DNA of 33,772 nucleotides, from contig JAHDFQ010000021.1 in NCBI GenBank assembly GCA_020628085.1, forward strand, positions 1-33,772. The letters run 5' to 3'. The notes beneath the pieces are model-generated. The model was not told the origin of the DNA. It searched no databases and saw only the letters and a list, made by a program, of their open reading frames with translations. The position numbers and the translations under genes were made by a program. Shown here in pieces: positions 1 to 8,925 of the stretch (positions are counted from its first letter, which is position 1; the number at the start of each line of letters is the position of its first letter). Source of the DNA: Saprospiraceae bacterium (lineage in GTDB: Bacteria > Bacteroidota > Bacteroidia > Chitinophagales > Saprospiraceae).

Positions 1-1254
1 GCCCAATCCTACACTTCTTATTTCACAGGAAATACAACTGATCTGATTACTACTCCACAAGGTGGAACGTGTTTAATGGGTGGTGCGACAGAAAGTGATG
101 AAGCGATGGTTTGGTTTCTAAATCGAAGTACTGGCGGAGATGTTTTAGTACTAAGAGCGAGCGGATCAGATGGCTACAATAACTATTTTTATAATCAGTT
201 GGGTGTGAATATTAATTCTGTAGAAACCATTGTTTGCCATAATGCTAATTGTGCAAACGAAACCTATATCCATCAAAAAATTCAACAAGCAGAGGCGATT
301 TGGTTTGCTGGTGGCGATCAATGGGATTATATTTCTTACTGGCGAAATACAAAGATTCAAGATTTGATTAATGACGGAATTCAAAATAGGAATATCGTTA
401 TTGGGGGAACAAGTGCAGGCATGGCAATTCAAGGTGGCATTTATTTTTCTGCTGAAAACAGCACAGTTACTTCTTCGGAAATGCTCAACAATCCATACAA
501 CATCAATGCTACGATAGACAACACTCCATTTATACAAAATGCTTATTTAGAGCAAGTTATCACAGATACCCACTACGATAATCCTGATCGAAAAGGACGA
601 CACGCGGCTTTCATAGCACGGATTCAAAAAGATTGGCAGCACGAAGCCTTTGGCATTGCTTGTGAAGAATATACGGCTGTTTGTATTGATGAAAACGGAA
701 TAGCTCGTGTTTTTGGAGAGCATCCAACTTACGATGATTTCGCTTACTTCTTACAATATAATTGTGAATTGAATAACCTTGAACCCGAAGTTTGCACACC
801 CAATACGCCACTTTCGTGGAACGGCAACCAAAATGCTATTAAAGTTTATAAAGTTGCTGGAACGGTATCAGGTTCTAACACGTTTGATTTAAATGAATGG
901 AAAACGGGGACTGGTGGCGAATGGCAACATTGGTGGATAGATAACGGCACATTCAACGAATCTATGGGTACTACACCTACTGATTGTACAACCAATACTC
1001 CTAGCATTACGCTTGAAGCAGATTGTGTCACTGTTCACCCCAATGCAACGGATGCTGAATTTGTCATCAAAGGATTAATTGGTAATTATACCATACAAAT
1101 TGTAGATGTAAATGGAGTACTTTATCAAAATCTCACCTCTACATCCGATACCATTCAAATAAATATTGATACCTTGCCAAACGGAATTTATTTTTTAAGC
1201 ATTGCCAACAACTCCAACGCACAACTGTGTGTTCAAAAGATATTAAAATATTAA
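1..1254 (+). CDS. Cyanophycinase-like S51 peptidase with T9SS sorting domain (5' end cut off by window)
   Basis: The reading frame is open from base 1, so the gene starts upstream and 417 codons are visible. The first visible residues, AQSYTSYFTG, look like the region just after a signal-peptide cleavage site. The protein has the fold signature of peptidase family S51 / cyanophycinase: an early GG(T)CLMGGATE segment, a WFAGGDQ strand, and the nucleophile elbow GTSAG (nt 406-420) carrying the presumed catalytic Ser. The last ~75 residues form a T9SS type A sorting domain ending in NGIYFLSI...QKILKY, so it is probably exported and cell-surface attached or released. Family members hydrolyse cyanophycin or beta-aspartyl peptides, but secreted Bacteroidota homologues are mostly uncharacterised, so the substrate is unknown. 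The RNA methyltransferase starts 3 nt after the stop, suggesting co-transcription. Confidence 0.85.
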   Translation, partial: AQSYTSYFTGNTTDLITTPQGGTCLMGGATESDEAMVWFLNRSTGGDVLVLRASGSDGYNNYFYNQLGVNINSVETIVCHNANCANETYIHQKIQQAEAIWFAGGDQWDYISYWRNTKIQDLINDGIQNRNIVIGGTSAGMAIQGGIYFSAENSTVTSSEMLNNPYNINATIDNTPFIQNAYLEQVITDTHYDNPDRKGRHAAFIARIQKDWQHEAFGIACEEYTAVCIDENGIARVFGEHPTYDDFAYFLQYNCELNNLEPEVCTPNTPLSWNGNQNAIKVYKVAGTVSGSNTFDLNEWKTGTGGEWQHWWIDNGTFNESMGTTPTDCTTNTPSITLEADCVTVHPNATDAEFVIKGLIGNYTIQIVDVNGVLYQNLTSTSDTIQINIDTLPNGIYFLSIANNSNAQLCVQKILKY

Positions 1255-1257
1255 TAC

Positions 1258-2436
1258 ATGGACATCGTCGTCAAAACACTACACGGATTAGAAGAAGTTT
1301 TAGCCAAAGAAATTGAACAATTGGGTGGACAGAATATTCGTCCTTTGAAGCGTGCTGTTTCCTTTGAAGGTGATTTAGGTTTGTTATACAAAGCGAACTT
1401 TGAATTACGGACGGCGATGCGAATTATCACGCCAATCCGAACATTTACCGCTCGAAATGAAAACGATTTATATCGAAATATCCAAAAAATTGATTGGTCG
1501 GAATACATGTCCAATAGCGACACGTTGGCTATAGATGGTGTGGCAAGTTCTCGTATTTTCAGACATTCTAAATATGTGGCTTTAAAAACTAAAGATGCGA
1601 TTGTCGATCAATTTCGAGATCGAACAGGCAAGCGTCCAAATGTCAATGTCCTCACACCAAGTTTACGGGTTAATATTCATATCCATGATGATTTTGTCAC
1701 CGTTTCTTTAGATAGTTCTGGAGAATCGTTACACAAACGTGGCTATCGAACAGATGTCATGGAGGCACCGATTAATGAGGTTTTAGCAGCAGGTATGATT
1801 CAACTCGCTGGCTGGCATGGTCAATCTGATTTGACTGATCCGATGATGGGTTCTGGAACGATTCCGATTGAGGCAGCAATGATTGCGACCAATACACCTG
1901 CAGGTATGTACAAAGAATGGTTCGGCTTCCAGAAATGGCGTAATTTTGATGAAGCACTTTGGAAAGATGTCCAACAGGAGGCAATGGATAAAATAAAACC
2001 GTTTAATCACAAAATATATGGTTTTGATAAAGAGTTTAAAGCTATGAGAATCGCTCAACGCAATGTCCAAGCCGCAAGAATGGAAGATCATATTGAGGTA
2101 AAGCGAAAACCTTTTGAGCGACTCGAACGACCTTCGGATGACGGGATTTTAATTATGAATCCACCCTATGATGTTCGTTTAGAAAACACGGATATTAATG
2201 AGTTTTATGAAATGATTGGCGCACGATTCAAGAAGGCGTGGGAAGGATGCCATGCTTGGATTATTTCTTCTAACATGGAGGCATTGAAGCATATTGGACT
2301 GCGTACTTCTCGTAAAATTGTCCTATTTAATGGTGCTTTAGAATGTAAATTTCAAAAATATGAAATGTATGCAGGATCACGACGAAAGCCAAGAGAAGTA
2401 TCTGTTTCAGCAAAGTTGAAGTCAAATGATGACTGA
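1258..2436 (+). CDS. THUMP-domain class I SAM-dependent RNA methyltransferase (RlmL/Trm14 group)
   Basis: A 392-aa protein with an N-terminal ferredoxin-like/THUMP RNA-binding region (about residues 1-155, beginning MDIVVKTLHGLEEVLAKEI) and a C-terminal Rossmann methyltransferase domain. The SAM-binding motif DPMMGSGTIPIEAA lies near residue 198. The catalytic motif NPPYD near residue 301 is typical of N2-guanine or N6-adenine methyltransferases. Length and layout match the COG0116 proteins that modify rRNA or tRNA guanine. The exact target base cannot be read from sequence. It starts 3 nt after the preceding gene. Its stop codon sits in the loop of a 15-bp inverted repeat (2420-2451). Confidence 0.9.
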   Translation: MDIVVKTLHGLEEVLAKEIEQLGGQNIRPLKRAVSFEGDLGLLYKANFELRTAMRIITPIRTFTARNENDLYRNIQKIDWSEYMSNSDTLAIDGVASSRIFRHSKYVALKTKDAIVDQFRDRTGKRPNVNVLTPSLRVNIHIHDDFVTVSLDSSGESLHKRGYRTDVMEAPINEVLAAGMIQLAGWHGQSDLTDPMMGSGTIPIEAAMIATNTPAGMYKEWFGFQKWRNFDEALWKDVQQEAMDKIKPFNHKIYGFDKEFKAMRIAQRNVQAARMEDHIEVKRKPFERLERPSDDGILIMNPPYDVRLENTDINEFYEMIGARFKKAWEGCHAWIISSNMEALKHIGLRTSRKIVLFNGALECKFQKYEMYAGSRRKPREVSVSAKLKSNDD

Positions 2437-2451
2437 AGTCACCATTTGACT
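2420..2451. repeat. 15-bp inverted repeat straddling a stop codon (TGACTGAAGTCA core)
   Basis: Arms 2420-2434 and 2437-2451 pair at 14 of 15 positions around a 2-nt centre. The methyltransferase TGA stop (2434-2436) is at the tip. No T-run follows, so it is not an obvious intrinsic terminator. The core TGACTGAAGTCA recurs, on the opposite strand, in the hairpin at 16252-16283. Confidence 0.6.
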
Positions 2452-2466
2452 CACCAAACAATTCAA

Positions 2467-2805
2467 ATGTTTATACGAATTCAAACCGTTCTATTTTTAC
2501 TTCTTTTTTCCAATATTGCAACAGCACAAATTGGTCTAAAACTTGACGCCTTTCGATCAAATTTTGTTATTGAAACACCACAAATTGTAAATACTGAAAC
2601 CGTTTATCCTTCACTTTTAGAAATCTTCTCCACCTCTACGCCACTTTCCCAAACGCCGAAAGCGTATTGCTATGATGACTTAGCATTTTTCTGTAAACTT
2701 GAAGTAGAACTAGAAAAAACCAGTCAATTTCCTATCAAATTTAGGCTTGGAGATGTCGATTATGTCGACTATTTGGAAGGAAAAAACAACTACCTCATTA
2801 AATAA
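2467..2805 (+). CDS. Small secreted hypothetical protein
   Basis: A 112-aa protein starting at the ATG at 2467. An upstream in-frame TTG at 2446 is less likely because it would put polar residues before the signal peptide. Residues 1-21 (MFIRIQTVLFLLLFSNIATAQ) are a clear Sec signal peptide with an ATAQ cleavage site. The mature ~90 residues have two Cys within the stretch YCYDDLAFFCKLEVELEK, possibly a disulfide, and end in a charged tail (VDYLEGKNNYLIK). I recognise no domain. It lies 30 nt after the RNA methyltransferase on the same strand. The product is probably periplasmic or exported; function unknown. Confidence 0.65.
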   Translation: MFIRIQTVLFLLLFSNIATAQIGLKLDAFRSNFVIETPQIVNTETVYPSLLEIFSTSTPLSQTPKAYCYDDLAFFCKLEVELEKTSQFPIKFRLGDVDYVDYLEGKNNYLIK

Positions 2806-2838
2806 TTTCATTGTTTTTCGTTCAATATCCATTCGTTT

Positions 2839-2853
2839 TTGTACATTGTACAA
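2839..2853. promoter_or_regulatory. Candidate operator: palindrome upstream of the MFS gene
   Basis: The sequence TTGTACATTGTACAA is a perfect 6+6 inverted repeat with a 3-nt centre, 34 nt upstream of the MFS start codon and in the expected promoter zone. It could bind a dimeric repressor or activator, but no matching regulator gene is adjacent. The short length leaves chance as a real possibility. Confidence 0.3.
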
Positions 2854-2887
2854 TATCTTACTATAAACTTACGAAACGGAAAACAAT

Positions 2888-4102
2888 ATGCAATCTATCA
2901 ATCCATCTCGCCTATTCAATGCAAGTTGTATCGCTTTATTAGTGACCTCGCTCACCTTTGGTATTAGAGCAGGTATTCTCAATCAACTCGGAACAGACTT
3001 TGCCCTGACGGATACCCAGTTGGGTTATATGACCATGATGGCATTTTTGGGGTTTCCTGTGGCGACCATGCTAGGAGGAGCGATTTACAACAAAGTCGGG
3101 CCACGTAATTTGATGTGGTTGGCGTTCATTTGCCATTTACTGGGGTTAGTGTTAACAATCTTTTCAAATGGATTCACCTTATTGCTTATTTCTACTTTCT
3201 TTGTTGGTTTTGCGAATGGTATGGTTGAAGCAGCTTGTAATCCCTTGGTTGCCGATATGTTTCCAAATGACAAAACGACCATGCTCAACAAGTTTCATGT
3301 TTGGTTTCCAGCAGGTATTGCAATAGGTGCATTGGTTTCTAAATTTATGACACAAGCTGGATTTTCTTGGCAGGCTCAAATTGGATTTATTGTTATTCCC
3401 ACTGTCATTTATGGAATTATGATTTTGGGGCAAACATTCCCAAAAAGTGAAAACATTGAAGATTCCACAGAAACTAATTTCAGTGCGTTGTTTGATTGGT
3501 TATTTATTTTTATTGCACTATGTATTACTTTAACGGCTACAACCGAACTAGGCACGCAGCAATGGATAGAAAAACTGGTTCAAGATGCTTCTAATGCCGA
3601 CGGTGCTTATGTGCTTGCCTTAATTACTACTATTATGGCTGTCGGGCGTTTTTTCGCTGGTTCTGTCGTACATCGACTCAACCCTATTGGAGTATTACTC
3701 GCTTCTGCTATTGTCACGACTATCGGAATCGGTATGATGAGTCAAGTAACGGGTGGATTAGTTTATGTAGCTGCTATTCTTTTTGCGATTGGTGTCACTT
3801 ATTTTTGGCCTACTATCATTGGATTTACGGCAGAATATATGCCCAAAACAGGTGCACTAGGGATGTCTTTAATGGGTGGAATTGGTATGTTTGGTTTATC
3901 CATTTGGCAACCAATTATTGGAGGTTGGTTAGATACTGAAAAGGAAATCGCTGCTTTGACTGCTAACTCTGTTCAAGAAGCAGAACTCATTGCAGGGCAA
4001 GCCGTCTTAGATAACATTGCCTTTTTTCCTGCAATTTTAATTCTAGCATTTGGCTTTTTATTTGCGATTAGAGGTCGCTTAGAAGCTCGTAAAGTGCATT
4101 AG
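2888..4102 (+). CDS. MFS transporter, FucP-like sugar permease group
   Basis: A 404-aa integral membrane protein with about 12 hydrophobic segments, the usual size for the major facilitator superfamily. The TM2-TM3 loop carries a motif-A-like sequence (GGAIYNKVGPRNLMW). The stretch NGMVEAACNPLVADMF resembles the region of fucose/glucose permeases that carries the conserved ETAANP-type motif, so a sugar or other small polyol is the best guess. No catabolic gene is adjacent that would fix the substrate. hemD begins 4 nt after its stop, so the two are probably co-transcribed. The inverted repeat at 2839-2853 may be its operator. Confidence 0.85.
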   Translation: MQSINPSRLFNASCIALLVTSLTFGIRAGILNQLGTDFALTDTQLGYMTMMAFLGFPVATMLGGAIYNKVGPRNLMWLAFICHLLGLVLTIFSNGFTLLLISTFFVGFANGMVEAACNPLVADMFPNDKTTMLNKFHVWFPAGIAIGALVSKFMTQAGFSWQAQIGFIVIPTVIYGIMILGQTFPKSENIEDSTETNFSALFDWLFIFIALCITLTATTELGTQQWIEKLVQDASNADGAYVLALITTIMAVGRFFAGSVVHRLNPIGVLLASAIVTTIGIGMMSQVTGGLVYVAAILFAIGVTYFWPTIIGFTAEYMPKTGALGMSLMGGIGMFGLSIWQPIIGGWLDTEKEIAALTANSVQEAELIAGQAVLDNIAFFPAILILAFGFLFAIRGRLEARKVH

Positions 4103-4106
4103 CCCA

Positions 4107-4781
4107 ATGAGCAAATCAGTATTTATTAGTCGTCAGCTGAATAAGGATAGTATTTTCAAGAAAGGGATAGAAAATAAAGGATTGACACTTTTTCATCAAT
4201 CACTTATACAGTTTTCATCTTTGAAAATGATGGAAATTCCGTCTACAAATATCCACTTTTTTTATAGTAAAAAAGGAGTTGAATTTGCTATAGAAGATAG
4301 TAAGCTAAAAGCGTTAATGTACCAAAAAAAATTAGCTGCAATTGGTCAAGGAACGGCTAGTCTCTTACAAGAAAATGGTTTTAATGTTGATTTTATAGGA
4401 ACAGGTCAGCCCAAAGAAACTGCACAACTATTAGATGATTTTTATCCAAATCAAAGCATTCTATTCTTACGAGCTGTACATTCAAAACAATCCGTCCAAC
4501 AACTTTTATCCGATCCAAAACGGGTTTTTGACTTAGCAATATATAGTAATACAATCAAAGAAAATATACATATTCCGTCTTGCGATATTTTAGTTTTTAC
4601 CAGTCCAATGAACGCACAAGCCTATTTCCAAAACTATCAATTACAACAGCATCAACAAGTGATTGCCATCGGACAGACTACGGCAATAGCTTTGTATAAT
4701 ATTGGTATTCAAAATGTTATTATTTCTAAGAAACCTTCGGAAACAGCTTTAGTTGATGCCGTTATGGAACTGAATCATTAA
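4107..4781 (+). CDS. hemD: Uroporphyrinogen-III synthase
   Basis: A 224-aa protein, normal for HemD, which cyclises hydroxymethylbilane to uroporphyrinogen III in tetrapyrrole (haem) synthesis. The family is weakly conserved but the layout is recognisable. An early VFISRQL strand leads, followed by FYSKKGVEFAI, then the inter-domain AAIGQGTASLLQENGF. The second-domain hallmarks are ILFLRA, LVFTSPMNAQAYF, VIAIGQTTAIAL and a final KPSETALVDAV. Its position behind an MFS gene, not in a hem cluster, is unremarkable for Bacteroidota. A bidirectional hairpin terminator follows at 4801-4829. Confidence 0.85.
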   Translation: MSKSVFISRQLNKDSIFKKGIENKGLTLFHQSLIQFSSLKMMEIPSTNIHFFYSKKGVEFAIEDSKLKALMYQKKLAAIGQGTASLLQENGFNVDFIGTGQPKETAQLLDDFYPNQSILFLRAVHSKQSVQQLLSDPKRVFDLAIYSNTIKENIHIPSCDILVFTSPMNAQAYFQNYQLQQHQQVIAIGQTTAIALYNIGIQNVIISKKPSETALVDAVMELNH

Positions 4782-4797
4782 TAACAAGTGTTAGCTA

Positions 4798-4832
4798 AAA
4801 AAGGAGCTTCGAATGCTCGAAACTCCCTTGTA
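4798..4832. terminator. Bidirectional intrinsic terminator between convergent genes
   Basis: An imperfect stem of about 11 bp (4801-4812 with 4817-4829, loop ATGC, small bulges) separates hemD (+) from the large surface-protein gene (-). The flanking A-run on the left gives a U-tract for minus-strand transcripts. The plus-strand U-tract is weak. Confidence 0.55.
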
Positions 4833-4884
4833 ATACATCTCATTTTTATTATAGTAAGATAAACTTACTGTGCTTATTCCAATT

Positions 4885-7800
4885 TTATTTTATTATAATT
4901 TTTTTGTAAAAAGTAGTTGCCCCCATTTTTAGTTGGAGTAAATAGACGCCTGTATTCATTTTTGATAGATTTATCTGAATAGAATGCTGTCCAGCTAATT
5001 TTAATTCGTCAATGATAAGATTTTGGTAAAAAGAATCATCAATACTTCTTATCTCTAAATTAACTGGCATTTCATTAGAAAGGACATATTCTACTGTAGC
5101 TATTTTTCGATCTTGATAACTTGCAACCACAGGATCATTTACCATCATTCGATATACAACGGGATCATTGCCTGTAAAAGGAATACATGGCACTGGGTCA
5201 GCTAAAAACTCTGACCCTAACTGTGTTTCAAAACCAGGATCCATTTCCAAACAAGAAGCCAAGATAGACACATCATCACCACTCAATACAATCGCATTCG
5301 TTCCAATATAATTGCTGGTTTGGTAGATACCCGAAAAGATAACACCTGAGTAATATTGACTCACAAAACATGTCGGACAAGCAGGACAAGATGGTCCACC
5401 ACAATCTAAACCTGTTTCTTGACCATTCTGAATACCATCTGTACAGGACACACAAGTAGACGCTGCTGTAAACGCATTGTTTAATACTAATGTACAAGCA
5501 TTATCCGCCGTAAAGCTAATTAATAAATCCACTACGTTTCCATCTGAAGGTAAACCTGTCAAAGTAACTGTTTGAGGACTTGTTCCTAAAGGAAATATTT
5601 GTCCGTTTACAAATAGATCACCAGATATTGGAGGGTTAGAATAACTGATTGTGATGTCTTGTGAATAAGTATCTGTACGAGGATCACAACTTGATTGTGC
5701 GCCAATAACTACACCATCTACAGAACATTGTGGTTCACAACTCGGTGGTGCTGTAAATGCACCTGTATCATTGTATGAGCAAGTCATATCAGATGAAAAA
5801 GCAGCAGTAATATTAACTGTACTGCCATCCGATGGTAAACCTGTCAAAGTAACCGTTTGAGGACTTGCTTCCATATTTGGAAAACTTTGTCCATTGATAT
5901 CAATCGTTCCACCCAGAGGTGCATTCGTATATGCAACTTCTAATGTTTGGCTATACGTGTCTGTAGCTGGATCACAAGCAGATTGCATCCCGACTGTTAT
6001 AATGTCAATTGAACAAACACCACAATTATTCACTGTAACCAATACATCATCTGTCTGGGCTTCACATATTCCTCCCCCAATCACTTCCACAGTATATGTT
6101 GTAGTCGCTACTGGATTAGGCATAATCGTTGCTCCTGTGAATGGTCCCGATCCATCGCTACCTGTCCAAGAATAGGTAGCCCCTGCTGGTCCAGTCGCCG
6201 TTAACGTTACCACATCCGTATTACATACGGTTTGATCCATTCCAGCATTTACAGTTGTAACACTACCTGCATCAACTGTAAAGAAATAATCACATTCTGA
6301 ACCTGCATTTCCATCAATCATTATGTAATAAGTATTCCCTATGGTTAACGGCGTGGTATTTACAATATCAAAGGAAGTCATATTTACTCCATCCGTGCTG
6401 GCACAATCTGAAACTAAAGTAAAGTTACTTCCATCAAATTCTACAATACCAATTTGAAGACCATCACCATTAGAAGGATTTGGTGCGCTTGCACCAAATG
6501 CACCGTAACAGGTCGGAATAGTAACAGAAATAGTAATGGAGGTAGCTGCCGCTTCAAAATAAACCCAAGAGTTATTTTGAATTGTTCCACCAAATAAAGG
6601 CATTGCGCCCGAACATTGATCGCCCCCCGTCATATTGAAAGGAAAATCACCTGTATAACCAACTGTTGAACCACAAAATCCATCCAAATTGCAGATATAA
6701 GGTGCATCTGCAAATTCGTCAGCAGCCAAAGGATTTGTTCCACAACCCGTCGGAACACATGAATAATCTGCTACCCATCCGTTATCATCACCTGAACTAT
6801 CAGAAATAAATTGAAATGTAACACATCCACTTACAGAATAAATAAAAAAGTGCCCTTCTCCTGGATCATCGCTCTCAGTCAATGTATCAATTGGCATTCC
6901 ACCAAGTCCCACTCCATCAAACACAAACAAAGTATCTCCCGCAGCAATTTCGAAGTTCTGATCATCAAAAAAAGAGTCAGAATCACTTGGGTTAAATAAA
7001 AATTGTAAATTTTCACCAGTTCCAGAACAATAACTTGTTATAATATTTTCATTATTATCATAATCGCTAAATGCTCCCCCACTATCCGTAAATGTCCCTG
7101 AACAACCTGAAATAACAGGAATACAAGCTCCTGGTGCTGTAAATAAGTCATTTGCTGTTAAAGTACAGGTTGGTTCATCCGAAAAAGCTACAACTATGTC
7201 AACCAAATTACCATCAGCTGGCAAAGTAACCGTTTCTGTTTGTGGACTGATACCAATTGCGAAAGACTGTCCATTAATATCTAAAGTCCCTGTCGATGGT
7301 TGATCGATATAATCTACTGTAATATCCACTGTAAATGTACTTGTACTGGCATCACAAGCAGAGGGCGTTCCCGCAGTAATTGCATCAATCATACATGAAG
7401 GTGTACAATCTATTGGTGCAGTATATAAATCAGTAGCCGTAAAAGTACAAGCAGGATCTGCTGAGAAAGAAGCCGTCACCGTCACTGACATTCCATTGGT
7501 TGGCAAAGCAGTCAAGGTCACGACTTGTGGACTTGAACCAATTGGAAATATTTGTCCATTTACATCTAGTGTTCCTGAAGTTGGTTCGCTTGAATAAGAA
7601 ACAATAATATCTTGCGAATATGTTCCTGTATTTGGATCACAAGCGGATTGAGCTCCTGCAAAAATATTATCAATAGTACAAGGTAAACAAGAAGCAGGTG
7701 CTGTAAAAACCGCTGATTCGGAATAATTACAAGTAGGATCGTCTGAATAACCAATAGAAACATTGACTGGATTTCCATCCGAAGTTAAACCTGCCAAAGT

Positions 7801-8400
7801 AATTGTTTGTGGACTTGACATAACGGGAAATACCTGTCCATTTACAAACAAATTTCCTGTTGTTGGTGTATTTGATGTAGTGATCGTTAAATCTTGTGAA
7901 TAGGTATTCGTCGATGGGTCACAGGCGGATTGTGTTCCTGCAAGGACACTTACAGAACAAGCACTGCTCAACGTTTCACTATACATACAGTCTGATGCAG
8001 GATAGTCATGATAAAGTACATGCAAGGTAGTTGGTAAGGCATCAACAGTAATATCAAATGTATTACAAAAAGTAGACATATTATGACCAGGGAATGTCGA
8101 GGTTGATGTCCAGTAGACCTGTCCTATTCCATTAATTGCTCCAACATAGTCATCATTGGAAGATGTTGTAACTGTACTAGGCGTAAAAGCAATGACATTA
8201 GCACCATCAAACCAAGCTCCAAATTCATCAGGTGATCCTTCTAAACCATTGAACTCTACACATATTGTTATATTGTAGGTGTATGTACCATTCATATTAT
8301 CTGTAAAAGAATTAATAGTAGTTGAAGCTTCATCACAACCAAATACAGACATGTTACAGATAAATGCCACTAAGCACATTATTAGTATTCTTTTAATCAT
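4885..8400 (-). CDS. Giant modular secreted surface protein with T9SS sorting domain
   Basis: About 1,171 aa from the ATG at 8400. An upstream ATG at 8439 would add 13 polar residues before the signal peptide MIKRILIMCLVAFICNMSVFG. The order after the signal is: an immunoglobulin-like N-terminal domain; three ~90-aa Cys-bounded repeats with the pattern GxQSACDPxTxTYSQD...VNGQxFP...SPQxVTL...FTAPxxC; a CUB-like domain (GCSGTFTDSGG...DYSC); a globular domain ending YYIMIDGNAGSEC; a PKD/Ig-like domain (NAGMDQTVC); two more copies of the 90-aa repeat; and the motif CTDGIQNGQETGLDCGGPSCPAC, common in exported Bacteroidota proteins. The last ~85 residues are a T9SS type A sorting domain (NTGVYLLQLK...KKIIIK). 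Likely a cell-surface adhesin or matrix protein; no catalytic motif seen. Confidence 0.88.
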   Translation of the reverse strand: MIKRILIMCLVAFICNMSVFGCDEASTTINSFTDNMNGTYTYNITICVEFNGLEGSPDEFGAWFDGANVIAFTPSTVTTSSNDDYVGAINGIGQVYWTSTSTFPGHNMSTFCNTFDITVDALPTTLHVLYHDYPASDCMYSETLSSACSVSVLAGTQSACDPSTNTYSQDLTITTSNTPTTGNLFVNGQVFPVMSSPQTITLAGLTSDGNPVNVSIGYSDDPTCNYSESAVFTAPASCLPCTIDNIFAGAQSACDPNTGTYSQDIIVSYSSEPTSGTLDVNGQIFPIGSSPQVVTLTALPTNGMSVTVTASFSADPACTFTATDLYTAPIDCTPSCMIDAITAGTPSACDASTSTFTVDITVDYIDQPSTGTLDINGQSFAIGISPQTETVTLPADGNLVDIVVAFSDEPTCTLTANDLFTAPGACIPVISGCSGTFTDSGGAFSDYDNNENIITSYCSGTGENLQFLFNPSDSDSFFDDQNFEIAAGDTLFVFDGVGLGGMPIDTLTESDDPGEGHFFIYSVSGCVTFQFISDSSGDDNGWVADYSCVPTGCGTNPLAADEFADAPYICNLDGFCGSTVGYTGDFPFNMTGGDQCSGAMPLFGGTIQNNSWVYFEAAATSITISVTIPTCYGAFGASAPNPSNGDGLQIGIVEFDGSNFTLVSDCASTDGVNMTSFDIVNTTPLTIGNTYYIMIDGNAGSECDYFFTVDAGSVTTVNAGMDQTVCNTDVVTLTATGPAGATYSWTGSDGSGPFTGATIMPNPVATTTYTVEVIGGGICEAQTDDVLVTVNNCGVCSIDIITVGMQSACDPATDTYSQTLEVAYTNAPLGGTIDINGQSFPNMEASPQTVTLTGLPSDGSTVNITAAFSSDMTCSYNDTGAFTAPPSCEPQCSVDGVVIGAQSSCDPRTDTYSQDITISYSNPPISGDLFVNGQIFPLGTSPQTVTLTGLPSDGNVVDLLISFTADNACTLVLNNAFTAASTCVSCTDGIQNGQETGLDCGGPSCPACPTCFVSQYYSGVIFSGIYQTSNYIGTNAIVLSGDDVSILASCLEMDPGFETQLGSEFLADPVPCIPFTGNDPVVYRMMVNDPVVASYQDRKIATVEYVLSNEMPVNLEIRSIDDSFYQNLIIDELKLAGQHSIQINLSKMNTGVYLLQLKMGATTFYKKIIIK

Positions 8401-8630
8401 AAGTTGTAAGTTTAATTTGTTTAAAGGATGTTTGGGCAATGTTTGAGCATCGAATTGCTAATTATTCTAAATAATCATTCAAAACCCAATTTTTATTTTG
8501 CTAATGTATACATTGAAGATCAGATTATATCCATATTTAATTTTATGGAAAGGTATATATTGTAGTATTTTTGTCCAAATTCCTTGTTTTGACACACCTT
8601 TATAGACATTTTTGGTATTAGCTTTTTTTA

Positions 8631-8791
8631 AGTAATGGTCAAATAATAACTTTCCGATTTACTGACTGGTACTTTTGAGCTAATACTTCGTTGAAAAGCC
8701 TCACCGATGCTAGGCATCGCTTACGTTTTTCGCCTCGTCTTAACTCAAAATTTCCTTGTCAAAATACGGAACTTATTTTTCGCTCATTACT
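8631..8791. repeat. 161-bp imperfect palindrome (MITE-like or long-hairpin element)
   Basis: The 486-525-nt gap between the surface-protein gene and purA holds an element whose two halves are reverse complements over nearly the whole length. The ends are AGTAATG (8631-8637) and CATTACT (8785-8791). The centre is CGATGC-TAG-GCATCG (8705-8719). Between these, segments such as TTTTGAG(C/T)TAA and GAAAAGCCTCACCGATGC match with scattered differences. No ORF is inside. The flanks share a TAAGT word that might be a target duplication. The rest of the gap is AT-rich with nothing recognisable apart from the purA terminator. Confidence 0.6.
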
Positions 8792-8862
8792 AAGTGATAT
8801 TCATTTTTGAACAAATGTTTCAATTGTTATAAACATGTATTTACTTTCAAATCATAATAAAT

Positions 8863-8902
8863 AAAAAAAGCCTCTAAATATCTTACGATATTTAGAGGCT
8901 TT
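8863..8902 (-). terminator. Intrinsic terminator of purA
   Basis: A perfect 16-bp stem (8867-8882 with 8887-8902, loop TTAC) has an A-run on the plus strand, giving a U-tract for minus-strand RNA. It lies 24 nt past the purA stop. Confidence 0.9.
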
Positions 8903-8925
8903 CCAATATAAAAGTTGTCTATATT

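Noticed and set aside
2446-2466. TTG start extending the small secreted protein by 7 residues
   Set aside because: It places polar residues before the signal peptide and overlaps the hairpin; the ATG at 2467 gives a normal signal.
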